From the NCBI RefSeq assembly GCF_030406725.1, contig NZ_CP129107.1, forward strand, positions 2,336,501 to 2,400,500: 64,000 nucleotides of DNA. Direction: 5' to 3'. Both the position numbers and the translations under genes were made by a program. This document shows, in pieces, positions 48,471 to 58,586 of the stretch (position 1 is the stretch's first letter; every line of letters starts with the position of its first letter). The notes under the pieces were generated by a model. The model did no database searches. It saw nothing but the letters and a program-made list of their open reading frames with translations, and was not told where the DNA came from. The DNA is from Alteriqipengyuania flavescens (GTDB taxonomy: Bacteria; Pseudomonadota; Alphaproteobacteria; Sphingomonadales; Sphingomonadaceae).

Positions 48471-50729
48471 ATGTCGAACGCATCCGATACGATCACCCCC
48501 GAAGTCGTCGAAGCCCATGGCCTCAGCCCGGAAGAATACGAGCGCGTCCTGAACGCGCTGGGCCGCGAGCCGAACCTCGTGGAACTCGGCATTTTCTCGG
48601 TCATGTGGTCGGAGCATTGCTCCTACAAATCCTCGCGACTGCACCTGAAGAAGCTGCCGACGGAGGCACCGTGGGTGATTTGCGGGCCGGGCGAGAATGC
48701 GGGCGTGATCGATATCGGTGACGGGCCTGATGGGACGAAATTGGCGGCCATCTTCAAGATGGAGAGCCACAACCACCCGAGCTACATCGAACCCTACCAG
48801 GGCGCCGCGACCGGCGTCGGCGGGATATTGCGCGACGTCTTCACGATGGGCGCGCGGCCGGTGGCGAATGCGAACGCCTTGCGCTTCGGGCGGCCCGACC
48901 ACCCGAAGATGAAACACCTCGTCCAGGGTGTGGTCGCGGGCATCGGCGGTTACGGCAATTGCGTGGGCGTGCCAACCGTGCGCGGAGAGACCAATTTCCA
49001 CCCCGCCTATGACGGGAATATCCTCGTCAACGCGATGACGGTGGGTGTCGCCGATGCGGACAAGATCTTCTATTCCGCCGCGACCGGCGTGGGTAACCCC
49101 ATCGTCTATGTCGGCTCGAAGACCGGGCGCGACGGCATCCATGGCGCGACTATGGCCAGCGCGGACTTCGAAGAAGATGCGGAGGCCAAGCGCCCGACCG
49201 TGCAGGTCGGCGACCCCTTCACCGAAAAGCTGCTGATCGAAGCCTGCCTCGAACTGATGGCGACCGATGCCATCGTCGCGATCCAGGACATGGGCGCGGC
49301 GGGCCTCACCTCGTCGTCCGTGGAAATGGCGACCAACGGCAAGGCGGGCATCCGCCTCGACATGGACAAGGTGCCGTGCCGCGAAGAGGGCATGACGCCG
49401 TATGAGATGATGCTGAGCGAAAGCCAGGAGCGCATGCTCATGGTGCTCAAGCCCGGCAAGGAAGCGATGGCCGCAGCAATCTTCGAGAAGTGGGAGCTCG
49501 ATTTCGCAGTCATCGGCGAAGTCACCGATACGCAACACATGGTGCTCGAATCCGGCGGCGAAGTCGTGTGCGACATCCCGCTCGGCCCGCTGGCCGCAGA
49601 CGCACCGGAATACGACCGGCCCTATCTCTCCAAGGACGAGTACAAGGACTGGGCCGGGGTCAAGCCGCTGGACGGCGTGCCGCAATGCGATGACGTGGGC
49701 GCGGACCTGCTGAAGCTGATGGCGAGCCCCAATCTCGCCAGCCGCCGCTGGATCGCCGAGCAGTACGACAGCCAGGTCGGCGCGGACACGCTGCAGACCG
49801 GCGGCGATGCGGGCGTGGTGCGCGTGCACGGCACGAAGAAGGCGCTGGCGATCACCACCGACTGCACGCCGCGCTATGTCTACGCCGACCCCTACGAAGG
49901 CGGCAAGCAGGCCATTGCCGAGGCCTATCGCAACCTCTGCGCCGTCGGCGCGCGCCCGCTGGCGGTCACCAACTGCCTCAATTTCGCGAACCCGCAGCGG
50001 CCCGAGATCATGAGCCAGTTCGTCCACGCCCTCGAAGGCATGGGCGAAGCCTGCCGCACGCTCGACTTCCCGATCGTGAGCGGCAACGTCAGCCTCTATA
50101 ACGAAAGCAAGGCAACGGGCGGCGGCAGCGCCATCCTCCCCACCCCGGCCATCGGCGGGGTCGGCATCATCGACGATTACGCCGACATGATGACCATGGG
50201 TTTCAAGAACGAAGGCGACACGCTGTTCCTTGTCGGCCCGGAATTCTGGGCGACGCCCGACCCCACCCGCAGCCACCTCGGCAAGTCGCTGTGGCTGAGC
50301 GTGGTGCACGGCAGCGAGGACGGGCGGACCCCGCCGACCGACCTCATCGTCGAGCGTGCGGCGGGGAAGATCATCCACCAGCTGATTGCCGACGGCCTGG
50401 TCAATGCGATCCACGACCTGTCGGACGGCGGCCTTGCGGTCGGTCTTGCGGAAATGGCGCTTGCCGGCGGCCTCGGCGCCGAGGTCGAAGCCAACCCCGA
50501 ATACACCGCCGCGCAGTGGTGGTTCGGCGAGGACCAGGGGCGTTACATCGTTTCCGTGCCCGATCCCGATGCACTGATGGCCGCTGTCAATCGCGAGACC
50601 GAGAACGTGGAGACGGCGCAGATCGGTTTCCGCAAGCTCGGCACCGTGGGCGGAGACCGGGTCCTCGGTGTGACGCTGGCGGATCTGCGCGAGGCGCACG
50701 AAAGCTTCTTCCGCGACTGGATGGGCTGA
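48471..50729 (+). CDS. purL: Phosphoribosylformylglycinamidine synthase subunit PurL
   Basis: A 752-residue FGAM synthase large subunit of the small (PurSQL) type, an ATP-dependent step of purine synthesis. Marks include [14 protein letters not shown] (residues about 44-57, catalytic His), [22 protein letters not shown] near 99-120 and a second AIRS-like half with [14 protein letters not shown]. PurS and PurQ are not in the window. It stands alone upstream of a DUF6122 gene. Confidence 0.97.
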   Translation: MSNASDTITPEVVEAHGLSPEEYERVLNALGREPNLVELGIFSVMWSEHCSYKSSRLHLKKLPTEAPWVICGPGENAGVIDIGDGPDGTKLAAIFKMESHNHPSYIEPYQGAATGVGGILRDVFTMGARPVANANALRFGRPDHPKMKHLVQGVVAGIGGYGNCVGVPTVRGETNFHPAYDGNILVNAMTVGVADADKIFYSAATGVGNPIVYVGSKTGRDGIHGATMASADFEEDAEAKRPTVQVGDPFTEKLLIEACLELMATDAIVAIQDMGAAGLTSSSVEMATNGKAGIRLDMDKVPCREEGMTPYEMMLSESQERMLMVLKPGKEAMAAAIFEKWELDFAVIGEVTDTQHMVLESGGEVVCDIPLGPLAADAPEYDRPYLSKDEYKDWAGVKPLDGVPQCDDVGADLLKLMASPNLASRRWIAEQYDSQVGADTLQTGGDAGVVRVHGTKKALAITTDCTPRYVYADPYEGGKQAIAEAYRNLCAVGARPLAVTNCLNFANPQRPEIMSQFVHALEGMGEACRTLDFPIVSGNVSLYNESKATGGGSAILPTPAIGGVGIIDDYADMMTMGFKNEGDTLFLVGPEFWATPDPTRSHLGKSLWLSVVHGSEDGRTPPTDLIVERAAGKIIHQLIADGLVNAIHDLSDGGLAVGLAEMALAGGLGAEVEANPEYTAAQWWFGEDQGRYIVSVPDPDALMAAVNRETENVETAQIGFRKLGTVGGDRVLGVTLADLREAHESFFRDWMG

Positions 50730-51074
<345 letters not shown>

Positions 51075-51090
51075 GCGAGGTGACGAGACG

Positions 51091-51585
51091 ATGAGCGACA
51101 AGCACCTGCCCTATCCCCCGATGCCGCAGCTTGCCGATGGGGAGCGGGTACAGGGCGCCCGCGTCATGTTCGAACGACTGAAGACCCGGTGATCCTGTCG
51201 CGACTTCAATGACGCGCCGGTCCCGCGCGACATCATCGAATACGGCATTCGCGCCGCCGGCACCGCGCCCAACGGCGCCAACCACCAGCCGTGGCATTTC
51301 GTCGCCGTCTCATCCCCCGAAACGAAGCGCGCGATCCGCGAGGCAGCCGAAGCCGAGGAGCGCAAGTTCTACGGCGCGGACGGGTACAAGCCGAAGGCTA
51401 GCGAAGAATGGCTCGGCGCGCTCGATCCCATCGGCACCGATGCGGCCAAGCCGTTCCTTGAAACCGCGCCTTGGTTGATCGTCTGTTTCGCGCAGCGCAC
51501 CGGCGGGATCGAAGAAGACGGGGAAACCCAGACTATTACGTCAACGAAAGCGCCGGCCTTGCCTGCGGATTCTAATTTCGGGTGA
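51091..51585 (+). pseudogene. Broken nitroreductase-family gene
   Basis: From ATG 51091 the protein is MSDKHLPYPPMPQLADGERV, then an in-frame TGA at codon 34 falls in the nitroreductase FMN motif, where R-R-S is expected (RLKTR-stop-SCRDFND). The frame continues with [14 protein letters not shown], then near the end switches frame: [13 protein letters not shown] is in +1 relative to the upstream part, and the C-terminal third of the protein is missing. A stop, a frame change and a truncation make this a decayed flavin nitroreductase. Confidence 0.8.
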
Positions 51586-51603
51586 GCCGTAGCGTTCCCG
51601 AAA

Positions 51604-52488
51604 TCACGCATTGGCACCATCGTGCTGCGACAGGCCGAGCAAGGCCAGCGCGTTGGTGAGGTCTCCGCGCTCGATCCAGCCATCCGCGGCAGCGCGCGCC
51701 TTGGCCTTGGCATGGTACGCGATCCCGTAGGTCGCGGCTTCCAGCATGGGGATGTCGTTCGCCCCGTCACCCATGGCGAGCGTGATTGCAGCGTCGCCGA
51801 TGGCTGCGGCCTCTTCTTCCAGCGTGTCCCGCTTGGTCGCGCTGTCGCAGATCGGGCCGACGACCTCGCCGGTCAGCTTGCCGCCTGCAACGCCGAGCCG
51901 GTTGGCGACCACGCGGTCGAAGCCGAGCATCTCGGCGACCGGATCGGCGAAATGGTGGAAGCCGCCCGTTACCAGCACGCAGCGACAGCCCCGTGCCTTC
52001 AGCCCGGCGAGCAGCGTCCGTGCCCCGCCCATCGGTCGGATACGCTCTTCCAGGCATTGCGCGATGGCGCTTTCGTCGAGCCCTTCCAGCAGCGCGACCC
52101 GTTCGCGCAGGGCGCCGGCGAAGTCGAGTTCGCCCGCCATCGCCCGTTCGGTGATCGCCGCAACCCGGTCCTTCACCCCGGCGAAATCGGCGAGCTCGTC
52201 GATGCATTCCTGCCCGATCATCGTGGAGTCCATGTCGGATACGAACAGCTGCGGCGCGGCAATCGGTTCGTCCGCGACGAGGACATCGGCGCTGCCGAAG
52301 CTTTTATCGATCACGCTGCGCATCTGCGCCGCATCGCCGCCGGTCGCGGCGATCTGCACGACCTCGCCGTTCGCGTCCAGCAAGCCCGCCCGGGCCACCT
52401 TGATGCCGCTGGCTTCCAATTCGGCCAGCGCCGCGTCGAGGCGTGCTGACAGGCCGTCCATGTCTGCTATCAGGCGGGCGATGGGCAT
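51604..52488 (-). CDS. serB: Phosphoserine phosphatase
   Basis: A 294-residue SerB that dephosphorylates phosphoserine, the last step of serine synthesis. HAD motifs: nucleophile in SDMDSTM (Asp85, Asp87 at 84-90), Ser/Thr in LVTGGFHHF, and DGANDIPML with Lys and paired Asp. The N-terminal ~70 residues are the ACT-like part. The ATG at 52488 overlaps the ATG of the divergent miaA gene by 8 bases (ATGGGCAT). Stop is 19 bases from the broken nitroreductase. Confidence 0.95.
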   Translation of the reverse strand: MPIARLIADMDGLSARLDAALAELEASGIKVARAGLLDANGEVVQIAATGGDAAQMRSVIDKSFGSADVLVADEPIAAPQLFVSDMDSTMIGQECIDELADFAGVKDRVAAITERAMAGELDFAGALRERVALLEGLDESAIAQCLEERIRPMGGARTLLAGLKARGCRCVLVTGGFHHFADPVAEMLGFDRVVANRLGVAGGKLTGEVVGPICDSATKRDTLEEEAAAIGDAAITLAMGDGANDIPMLEAATYGIAYHAKAKARAAADGWIERGDLTNALALLGLSQHDGANA

Positions 52489-53434
52489 TGCAGGCACTCC
52501 GGAAAACCGGCGGGACAAGCCGCCGCTCGCGCTCATTGCAGGGCCGACGGCGAGCGGCAAGAGCGCGTTCGCGGTTGCCGCGGCGCAGGCGATAAAGGCG
52601 CGGGGTGGCAGCGCGGTCATCGTCAACGCCGACAGCGCGCAGGTCTATGCCGACTTGCAGGTGCTGAGTGCGCGGCCGGACGATGCCGAGATGGGCGGCA
52701 TTGAACATCGCCTGTTCGGCGCATGGGATGGCGCACAGGCGTGCACCGCCGCCGACTGGGCGCAAGCGGCCAGACACGTCGTCGGCGAGGCGCATGCGAG
52801 CGGCAGGGTGCCGATCCTGTGTGGCGGGACGGGGCTTTACCTGAAGACGCTGCTCGAAGGCATTGCGCCCATTCCCCCGATCGATCCCGCCGTGCGCAAC
52901 GCGGTTCGGGACATGCCCACCCCCGATGCCTACGCCGCCCTCCAGCGCGAGGATCCGAAGGGCGCCGCTAGGCTCGCGCCTGGCGATAGCCAGCGCATTG
53001 CCCGCGCCCTCGAAGTCATCCGCTCCACCGGGCGCACGCTCGCGGAGTGGCAGGCAAGCAAGGAAGGCGGGATCGGCGCGGAAGTAGCACTCTGCCCCTT
53101 CGTGCTGCTGCCTCCCCGCGACATATTGTACGAACGGTGCAATGCGCGTTTTGCATTCATGCTGGACCAAGGCGCAATCAGCGAAGTCGAGGCGCTGCTC
53201 GCGCGCAGCCTCTCGCCCGACCTGCCCGTCATGCGCGCCATCGGCGTTCCCGAAATCGCGGCCCTGCTGCGCGGCGAGATTTCGCGCGAGGAATGCATCG
53301 CCCGCGCCGCGCAGGCGACGCGCAATTATGCCAAGCGCCAGTACACCTGGTTCCGTCGCCAGCCCCCCGCTGACTGGCCGCGCGCCGAAGCAGCGCCCGA
53401 TCCGGAAGCGTTTGTCGCCGCCATGGCGCTCTGA
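52481..53434 (+). CDS. miaA: tRNA dimethylallyltransferase
   Basis: A 317-residue MiaA that adds a dimethylallyl group to A37 of UNN-decoding tRNAs. P-loop GPTASGKS at 21-28, [11 protein letters not shown] near 48-58 and [14 protein letters not shown] near 110-123 are present, as is the C-terminal [13 protein letters not shown]. The ATG at 52481 is the only start before the P-loop, so the start regions of miaA and serB truly overlap. It is followed 24 bases later by the KARI-like gene. Confidence 0.95.
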   Translation: MGIAGTPENRRDKPPLALIAGPTASGKSAFAVAAAQAIKARGGSAVIVNADSAQVYADLQVLSARPDDAEMGGIEHRLFGAWDGAQACTAADWAQAARHVVGEAHASGRVPILCGGTGLYLKTLLEGIAPIPPIDPAVRNAVRDMPTPDAYAALQREDPKGAARLAPGDSQRIARALEVIRSTGRTLAEWQASKEGGIGAEVALCPFVLLPPRDILYERCNARFAFMLDQGAISEVEALLARSLSPDLPVMRAIGVPEIAALLRGEISREECIARAAQATRNYAKRQYTWFRRQPPADWPRAEAAPDPEAFVAAMAL

Positions 53435-53458
53435 TAGCGCGGCCCCGGAGGAGAGAGC

Positions 53459-54457
53459 ATGCCGATCACGATCTACCGCGAATACGATGTCGATTACTCG
53501 GTCCTGGCCGGCAAGCGCGTCGCCATCGTCGGATACGGCAACCAGGGACACGCCCACGCGCTGAACCTGCGCGATAGCGGCCATTGCGAGGTCGTGATCG
53601 GCGCCCGAGACAATTCGCCGAGCGGCGATGCGGCACGGCAGGCGGGCTTTACCGTCCTGCCGGTAGCCGAGGCGGCAACATCCGATATCGTCATGCTGCT
53701 TGCCCCGGACGAGGCGCAACCGGCAATCTACGCCGACCATATTCGCGATGCGATGAAGCCGGGCGCGGCACTGGGCTTCGCGCACGGCTTTGCGGTCCAT
53801 TACGGCCTGATCGAGCCGCGCGCGGACATCGATGTTATCATGGCCGCGCCACTCGGTCCCGGCAAAGGGTTGCGCGCGGAATATGTTGCCAGACGCGGCT
53901 TGCCTGCCCTCCTCGCCGTGGCGCAGGATGCCAGCGGATCGGCCAAGGGCCTCGCGCTCGCCTATGCCGGCGGGATCGGCGCCGGGCGCGCGGCGATCCT
54001 GGAGACCACTTTCAAGGACGAAACGGAAACCGACCTGTTCGGCGAACAGGCCGTGCTTTGCGGCGGGATGCCGGCGTTGATCGTCGCCGCGTTCGAAACG
54101 CTGGTCGAAGCCGGCTACCCGCCCGAGCTCGCCTATATCGTGTGCCTGCACGAAACGAAGCTGATCACCGACCTACTGCAGAAAGGCGGCATCGCGGCGA
54201 TGAACCTCGCGATTTCGAACACGGCGGAATTCGGCGGCAATGCGGTGGGCAAGCGCCTCGTCACGCCCGATACGAAAGCGGAGATGGCACGCGTGCTGGC
54301 CGAAGTGCGCGACGGACGCTTTACCGAAGACTTCATTGCCGATGCCAGGGCGGGCAATCCGGCGCTCCAGGCCGACCGGGCCCGGCAGGCCGACCACCCG
54401 ATCGAAGCCGCCGGCGCGCGCGTTCGCGGCCTCATGCCGTGGCTGAAAGAGGAATGA
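53459..54457 (+). CDS. ilvC: Ketol-acid reductoisomerase homologue with altered active site
   Basis: A 332-residue class I KARI-like protein. The Rossmann motif VGYGNQGHAHALNLRDSG (24-41), FAHG (107-110), DETETDLFGEQAVLCGG (187-203, two of the metal acids) and SNTAEFG near 253-259 fit. However, the family PKGPG is PLGPG (Leu132 for Lys), and YFECLHE is YIVCLHE (Val228 for the metal-binding Glu). Both residues are essential in known KARIs, which make dihydroxyisovalerate in branched-chain synthesis. It may be inactive or do another reaction. A canonical ilvC may exist elsewhere. Confidence 0.75.
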   Translation: MPITIYREYDVDYSVLAGKRVAIVGYGNQGHAHALNLRDSGHCEVVIGARDNSPSGDAARQAGFTVLPVAEAATSDIVMLLAPDEAQPAIYADHIRDAMKPGAALGFAHGFAVHYGLIEPRADIDVIMAAPLGPGKGLRAEYVARRGLPALLAVAQDASGSAKGLALAYAGGIGAGRAAILETTFKDETETDLFGEQAVLCGGMPALIVAAFETLVEAGYPPELAYIVCLHETKLITDLLQKGGIAAMNLAISNTAEFGGNAVGKRLVTPDTKAEMARVLAEVRDGRFTEDFIADARAGNPALQADRARQADHPIEAAGARVRGLMPWLKEE

Positions 54458-54461
54458 CCCG

Positions 54462-54878
54462 ATGACCGAATCGATCCTCGACCCCGACCTGCCGATCATC
54501 GACCCGCATCACTACCCGCGCTGGAAACAACGCATAAGCGAACTCGCCGCGTGCGAGAACGTGACCGTCAAGCTGGGCGGTCTCGCGATGGCGTTCTGCC
54601 AGCTGCCCGACCGCGGACCTGTCGCAGGCCTCGGCTCTGAGGAGCTGGCCGCCTTGTGGAAGCCTTACATCGACCATTGCATCGAAGCCTTCGGGCCGGA
54701 TCGTGCGATGTTCGAATCGAATTACCCGGTCGATCGCTGGGGCGCGAGTTATCCGGTGCTGTGGAACGCCTTCAAGCGCCTTGCCGCGGGCGCAAGCGAT
54801 AGCGAGAAGCGCGCGCTCTTCGCGGGCACGGCGGCGCGAATCTACGGCATCGAGCGCATCCTGCCCGCCGCCGCTTGA
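54462..54878 (+). pseudogene. Amidohydrolase with large internal deletion
   Basis: A 138-residue open frame that joins the first 18 residues of an amidohydrolase-2 family protein (DPDLPIIDPHHY, normally continuing into HLWD) directly to the C-terminal third (NVTVKLGGLAMAFC, then CIEAFGPDRAMFESNYPVDRW). Family members I know have about 200 residues in between, including most of the TIM barrel and the metal ligands. So an in-frame deletion has removed them. It starts four bases after the KARI-like gene, and cannot be an active hydrolase. Confidence 0.7.
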
Positions 54879-54911
54879 ACGCGCACATCGGCAGCGCCAT
54901 CTCGAACAGAC

Positions 54912-55550
54912 ATGGATACAATCGACCGCGAACCCTTGCCCGGTGTGCCGCAAACGGCTTTCCGGCCCGCCGGCCTCCTGGCCCTGCTGATGATCGCCGC
55001 CTATTTCGGCGTGGCGGATCCCATCGATCTCGGCGTGTCGCCGCTCGCGCTGGAACAGGGCCGCTGGTGGACGCTGGTGACGCATATGTTCGCCCATGCC
55101 GGCCTCATTCACCTCGCCTTCAACGCGCTGGTCCTCTTCTTCCTGGGCGGACCGATATTCGTGCGGATGGGACGAGGGGCGATGGCGTGGGCTCGCTTCA
55201 TGCTCTTTTTCCTCGCCTGCGGCCTTGGCGGTGCCTTCCTCTATGTCGCGTTGAACCCGGCATCCATCATCCCCGCCGTCGGCGCGTCGGGCGCGGTATT
55301 CGGCTTCGTCGGGCTGATGGCGCGGCTGCCCTTCATGCGCCCCGGGCAACCCATGCCGCAGGTGGACGCGAACGGCATCCGCCCGCTGACCGGCGAGTTG
55401 CTGCTGCGCAACCTGTTCCTGATCGGCATCCTAAGCCTGGCCGGTCTTGTCATGCCGATAGCGTGGGAAGCGCATCTCGGCGGCTTCCTCGTCGGACTGC
55501 TCTTGGGCCCGCTATTCCTGCAGCGCCGAAATCCCCCCGTCCGCCGCTAA
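54912..55550 (+). CDS. Rhomboid-family intramembrane serine protease
   Basis: A 212-residue six-span membrane protease. The catalytic Ser126 is in GASGAVFG (124-131) and the His188 in HLGGFLVG (188-195); the conserved loop WWTLVTHMFAHAGLIHLAFN at 52-71 is also typical. Rhomboids cleave membrane proteins within the bilayer; the substrate is unknown. Start at ATG 54912, 33 bases after the deleted amidohydrolase gene. Confidence 0.93.
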   Translation: MDTIDREPLPGVPQTAFRPAGLLALLMIAAYFGVADPIDLGVSPLALEQGRWWTLVTHMFAHAGLIHLAFNALVLFFLGGPIFVRMGRGAMAWARFMLFFLACGLGGAFLYVALNPASIIPAVGASGAVFGFVGLMARLPFMRPGQPMPQVDANGIRPLTGELLLRNLFLIGILSLAGLVMPIAWEAHLGGFLVGLLLGPLFLQRRNPPVRR

Positions 55551-55619
55551 ATTTCTCGACAGCAGCGCTGCGGCTTTGCATAGGGCGGCTTAACCGATCG
55601 CTTAACAAAGGATCCGCCG

Positions 55620-56600
55620 ATGACCCTGCCCGCCCTGTTCGACAATCTCCGCCTGCCGGTCATCGGCTCCCCGCTGTTCATCATTTCGGGGCCGGAGCTG
55701 GTCATTGCGCAGTGCAAGGCAGGCATCGTCGGCAGCTTCCCGGCGCTCAATGCCCGCCCCTCCGGCGTGCTCGACGAATGGCTGGCCCGAATCACCGAGG
55801 AACTGGCCGCGCACAATCGCGACAACCCGGACCGGCCCGCCGCGCCTTTCGCGGTCAACCAGATAGTCCACCGCACCAATGGTCGGCTCGAGGAAGACAT
55901 GCAGGTGTGTGCCAAGTGGCAGGTGCCGATGGTCATCACCTCGCTTGGCGCGCGCGAAGAGATTTTCGAGGCCGTGCGCGGTTGGGGCGGCATCACCATG
56001 CACGACGTGATCAACAACCGCTTTGCCAGGAAGGCGATCGAAAAGGGCGCCGACGGCCTGATCCCCGTGGCAGCCGGCGCGGGCGGCCATGCCGGCACCC
56101 AGTCGCCCTTCGCCCTGATGCAGGAAATCCGCGAATGGTTCGACGGGCCGGTGGCGCTGTCGGGCTCCATCGCAAATGGCCGCTCGATCCTCGCCGCGCA
56201 GGCGCTGGGGGCCGACTTCGGCTATATCGGTTCCGCCTTCATTGCGACCGACGAAGCCAATGCGGACCAGCCTTACAAGGACATGATCGTCGGCAGCGGC
56301 GCGGACGATATCGTCTATTCGAACCTCTTCACCGGCGTGCACGGCAACTACTTGCGCGGCTCGATCGAGCAAGCGGGGCTCAATCCCGACGACCTGCCCG
56401 AAAGCGATCCCAGCAAGATGAACTTCGGTTCCGGCGGGAACAGCAAGGCCAAGGCGTGGAAGGACATCTGGGGATCGGGCCAGGGCGTCGGCGCAGTGAA
56501 GGCCGTGCAGAGCGTCGCGGACCGGGTCGACCAGCTGGAGCGCGAATACCATGAAGCGCGCGCTGCCCTGGCAGAGGCGGCCGCGCGCTTTTCCACCTAG
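55620..56600 (+). CDS. Nitronate monooxygenase / 2-nitropropane dioxygenase family flavoprotein
   Basis: A 326-residue FMN-dependent TIM-barrel enzyme that oxidises alkyl nitronates. It shows the NPD family starts PVIGSPLFIISGPELVIAQC, HDVINNRFARKAIEKGADG near 126-144, AAGAGGHAGTQ near 149-159 and LSGSIANGRSILAAQALGAD near 178-197, FMN-phosphate site. Complete. Separated by about 70 bases from the rhomboid gene; its stop overlaps the convergent AHH gene. Confidence 0.92.
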   Translation: MTLPALFDNLRLPVIGSPLFIISGPELVIAQCKAGIVGSFPALNARPSGVLDEWLARITEELAAHNRDNPDRPAAPFAVNQIVHRTNGRLEEDMQVCAKWQVPMVITSLGAREEIFEAVRGWGGITMHDVINNRFARKAIEKGADGLIPVAAGAGGHAGTQSPFALMQEIREWFDGPVALSGSIANGRSILAAQALGADFGYIGSAFIATDEANADQPYKDMIVGSGADDIVYSNLFTGVHGNYLRGSIEQAGLNPDDLPESDPSKMNFGSGGNSKAKAWKDIWGSGQGVGAVKAVQSVADRVDQLEREYHEARAALAEAAARFST

Positions 56601-57079
56601 ATCGCGGCCCACAGCTCCTCGACCATCGCGTCGAGCGTCGTGAAATCGCCCATCAGCCGCAGCGGATCGCGGCGGTTCAGCTGCACCGCCCCGCCGCCCG
56701 CCAGCAGACGCTTGCGCGAGGCCCGCTGCAGCAGCCGGATCCGCATGCGTGCCGTGTCGAGCGCAGTCTCTTCGTCCTGCAAACGTACTGCCTGCCACGC
56801 GGCCTCGATCCGGCCGAGCCGCTCCGCTACCATTTCCGAATAGAGGCGATGCGGGCCGCGATGGTGCGGCAATTGCAGGCGCGGCACCGCGCTTTCCCGG
56901 CATGGCAGCAGCATACCGTTGGCGCGGAAATCCTCAAAGCGCGGGCCACAAGGCTCCACCGCCTCGAACAGGCCGCGGAAGGCGCGCGTCCAGCGCAGCT
57001 GGACGGGCAGGATATGGTGGCGTTGCAGGTACGGGCGATAGGCGGGTGTCCCGGCGACGTTGACCTTGCGGAAAGGCAG
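56597..57079 (-). CDS. AHH-type (HNH/EndoVII-like) putative nuclease, start unclear
   Basis: The frame holds LQRHHILPVQL, FRANGMLLPCRESA and HHRGPHRLYSEMV, the pattern of the AHH nuclease family as I know it, here from a CTG at 57079 (first residues PFRKVNVAGTPAY). No ATG or GTG lies in frame between the upstream stop and this CTG; the next GTG at 56959 would remove the HH pair. So either the start is CTG, or the ATG has mutated. About 160 residues in all. AHH proteins are often toxin-like in multi-domain proteins; stand-alone alphaproteobacterial ones have no known role. Confidence 0.6.
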   Translation of the reverse strand: MPFRKVNVAGTPAYRPYLQRHHILPVQLRWTRAFRGLFEAVEPCGPRFEDFRANGMLLPCRESAVPRLQLPHHRGPHRLYSEMVAERLGRIEAAWQAVRLQDEETALDTARMRIRLLQRASRKRLLAGGGAVQLNRRDPLRLMGDFTTLDAMVEELWAAI

Positions 57080-57135
57080 GACCGAACGGCCATGTGTATC
57101 ACGGGCCGCCCCCGCGCCGATTCACGCGCTCCCCG

Positions 57136-57900
57136 TCATTCCGTTTCGGTGCTGGCCGGGAATGCGCGAATGAAGCGGCCATTGCGCGACAGGCACAGGT
57201 CGAGGGCGTGCTCGCCGATTTTCCGGCGCCCGTCTTCCGGCACGAACACCCCTTGCCGGACCAGCTCGTCCACTAGGCGGACCGCGACCTGGGCCCGTGC
57301 TTTCGCGTCCTCTGCCACAGAGGGCTCGACCCGCAATTCGTGGCCCGCCAGCATCGCCAGCCCGCGCGTTTGCAACCCGCCGTCGACCTCGCCCACCATG
57401 GCGGTGAGGCCAAGCGCCGGGAACACGCCGCCCGCCAGCCATTCGCCCAGGACACGGGTGAACCAGGCCGGCGCCATGAGCGTATTTGCCCCGCCCCAGC
57501 CCACGGCGACGACACCGTCCAGCTCGGCCAACGCCAGTCCGACTGCCATCAGCGAACGATAAACCGGCGGCAAGCCGATCCCGTCGACGATATGCGGCCC
57601 CGGGCGCAGTTCGATCGCCTCGCAATCGAGCAGGCCCTGTTCCTCGCGCAGGCCGAACCGCTGGGCGCCGTCCATCGTGCCGACGCCGGATCCAGGTGCG
57701 AGCCCGACGAGGTCGTAGGTCAGCCCGTCTGTCAAGAGCTCTGCCCAGACCGGCTGCCCCTGCCCGGCAACGGCATTGTCGCCGCCACCCTCGTGCGAAA
57801 CCTGGAACGCACCGCCCGCGGCCATCCGCTTCACTTGCGCGAGACAGGGCCGATTCCCCGGCGCGAAAAGAAACGCCAGGCCGACATCGCTCGCAGCCAA
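57136..57900 (-). CDS. Conserved-looking hypothetical protein
   Basis: A 254-residue soluble protein I do not recognise. Blocks that look conserved: GQPVWAELLTDGLTYDLVGLAPG (kept short here as residues 48-70), IVDGIGLPPVYRSLMAVG near 103-120, WGGANTLMAPAWFTRVLGEW near 134-153 and a C-terminal RNGRFIRAFPAST. The start is uncertain: TTG 57900 or an in-frame ATG at codon 26. It has no signal peptide or membrane segment. Leftward, upstream of the AHH gene, possibly co-transcribed with it. Confidence 0.6.
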   Translation of the reverse strand: MAASDVGLAFLFAPGNRPCLAQVKRMAAGGAFQVSHEGGGDNAVAGQGQPVWAELLTDGLTYDLVGLAPGSGVGTMDGAQRFGLREEQGLLDCEAIELRPGPHIVDGIGLPPVYRSLMAVGLALAELDGVVAVGWGGANTLMAPAWFTRVLGEWLAGGVFPALGLTAMVGEVDGGLQTRGLAMLAGHELRVEPSVAEDAKARAQVAVRLVDELVRQGVFVPEDGRRKIGEHALDLCLSRNGRFIRAFPASTETE

Positions 57901-58017
57901 ATTGTGTGTCGCAGAAGAGATAGCGTCGTTCCCGTCGTAGTCGCTATCTTGATGGCCAGAACTGCCAAATCGGTCCAGAGTTTACAGGATTAAAGCCTCC
58001 ATTACGGAGCATTCTAT

Positions 58018-58506
58018 TCAAAACGCGCCCATGGCCAGTCCCTCGGCCAGCGCCTCGCCAAGGTCACGCGCCTGCGCCAGCGCCGTTTCGGGCACTGTCT
58101 TGGCAGCGAGTATTTCCTCCGGGGTCTGGGCGGCGAAATTCACGATGACGGGTTCGGCAACGCGGCGCAGCCGCCAGCCCCTCGCGATTCGGTCGATCTG
58201 CGCCTGCGCGCCCGCCCCGTCCGATCCGGCAGCGATGATCGTGGCATAAGCGCGGCCCTCGATCCGGCCGAGCACCGGGTAATAGCAACGATCGAACATT
58301 TCCTTCATCAGGCCGCTCATGGTGGCAAGGTTTTCGGGGCACACGAACAAATAGCCGCCGGCATCCAGCAGATCGCCCGGTTCGACCGTGTCCGCCGACA
58401 GCAGGCGGGCACCGTCACCCGCCCCGTCCGACGCGGCCTGGGCAAGAGCGCGGGCGGCGCCGGTGCGGCTGTGCCAGGCAACGAGAAGGTGCGGAGTATC
58501 CGACAT
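58018..58506 (-). CDS. Flavodoxin-like / NAD(P)H-dependent FMN reductase-family protein
   Basis: A 162-residue protein with the flavodoxin-fold pattern: LLVAWHSRTGAARALAQA (FMN-phosphate loop SRTG) near the start, LFVCPENLATMSGLMKEMFDR near 52-72 (FMN ring loop) and IIAAGSDGAGAQAQ near 89-102. Probably an FMN-binding oxidoreductase or flavodoxin domain protein. ATG 58506 chosen; the longer frame adds only six residues. Divergent to recJ. Confidence 0.82.
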   Translation of the reverse strand: MSDTPHLLVAWHSRTGAARALAQAASDGAGDGARLLSADTVEPGDLLDAGGYLFVCPENLATMSGLMKEMFDRCYYPVLGRIEGRAYATIIAAGSDGAGAQAQIDRIARGWRLRRVAEPVIVNFAAQTPEEILAAKTVPETALAQARDLGEALAEGLAMGAF

Positions 58507-58586
58507 GCAGGGACAGTCGCCCATGGCTGTCGATTGTCAATCCCGCACGCTTCCGCAACGCGCGTACCGCGGCTAGACTGCGCGCC

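Noticed and set aside
51190-51195. In-frame TGA followed by TCC TGT considered as selenocysteine
   Set aside because: Nitroreductases have Arg-Ser here; no SECIS-like hairpin is evident, and a later frame change shows decay instead.
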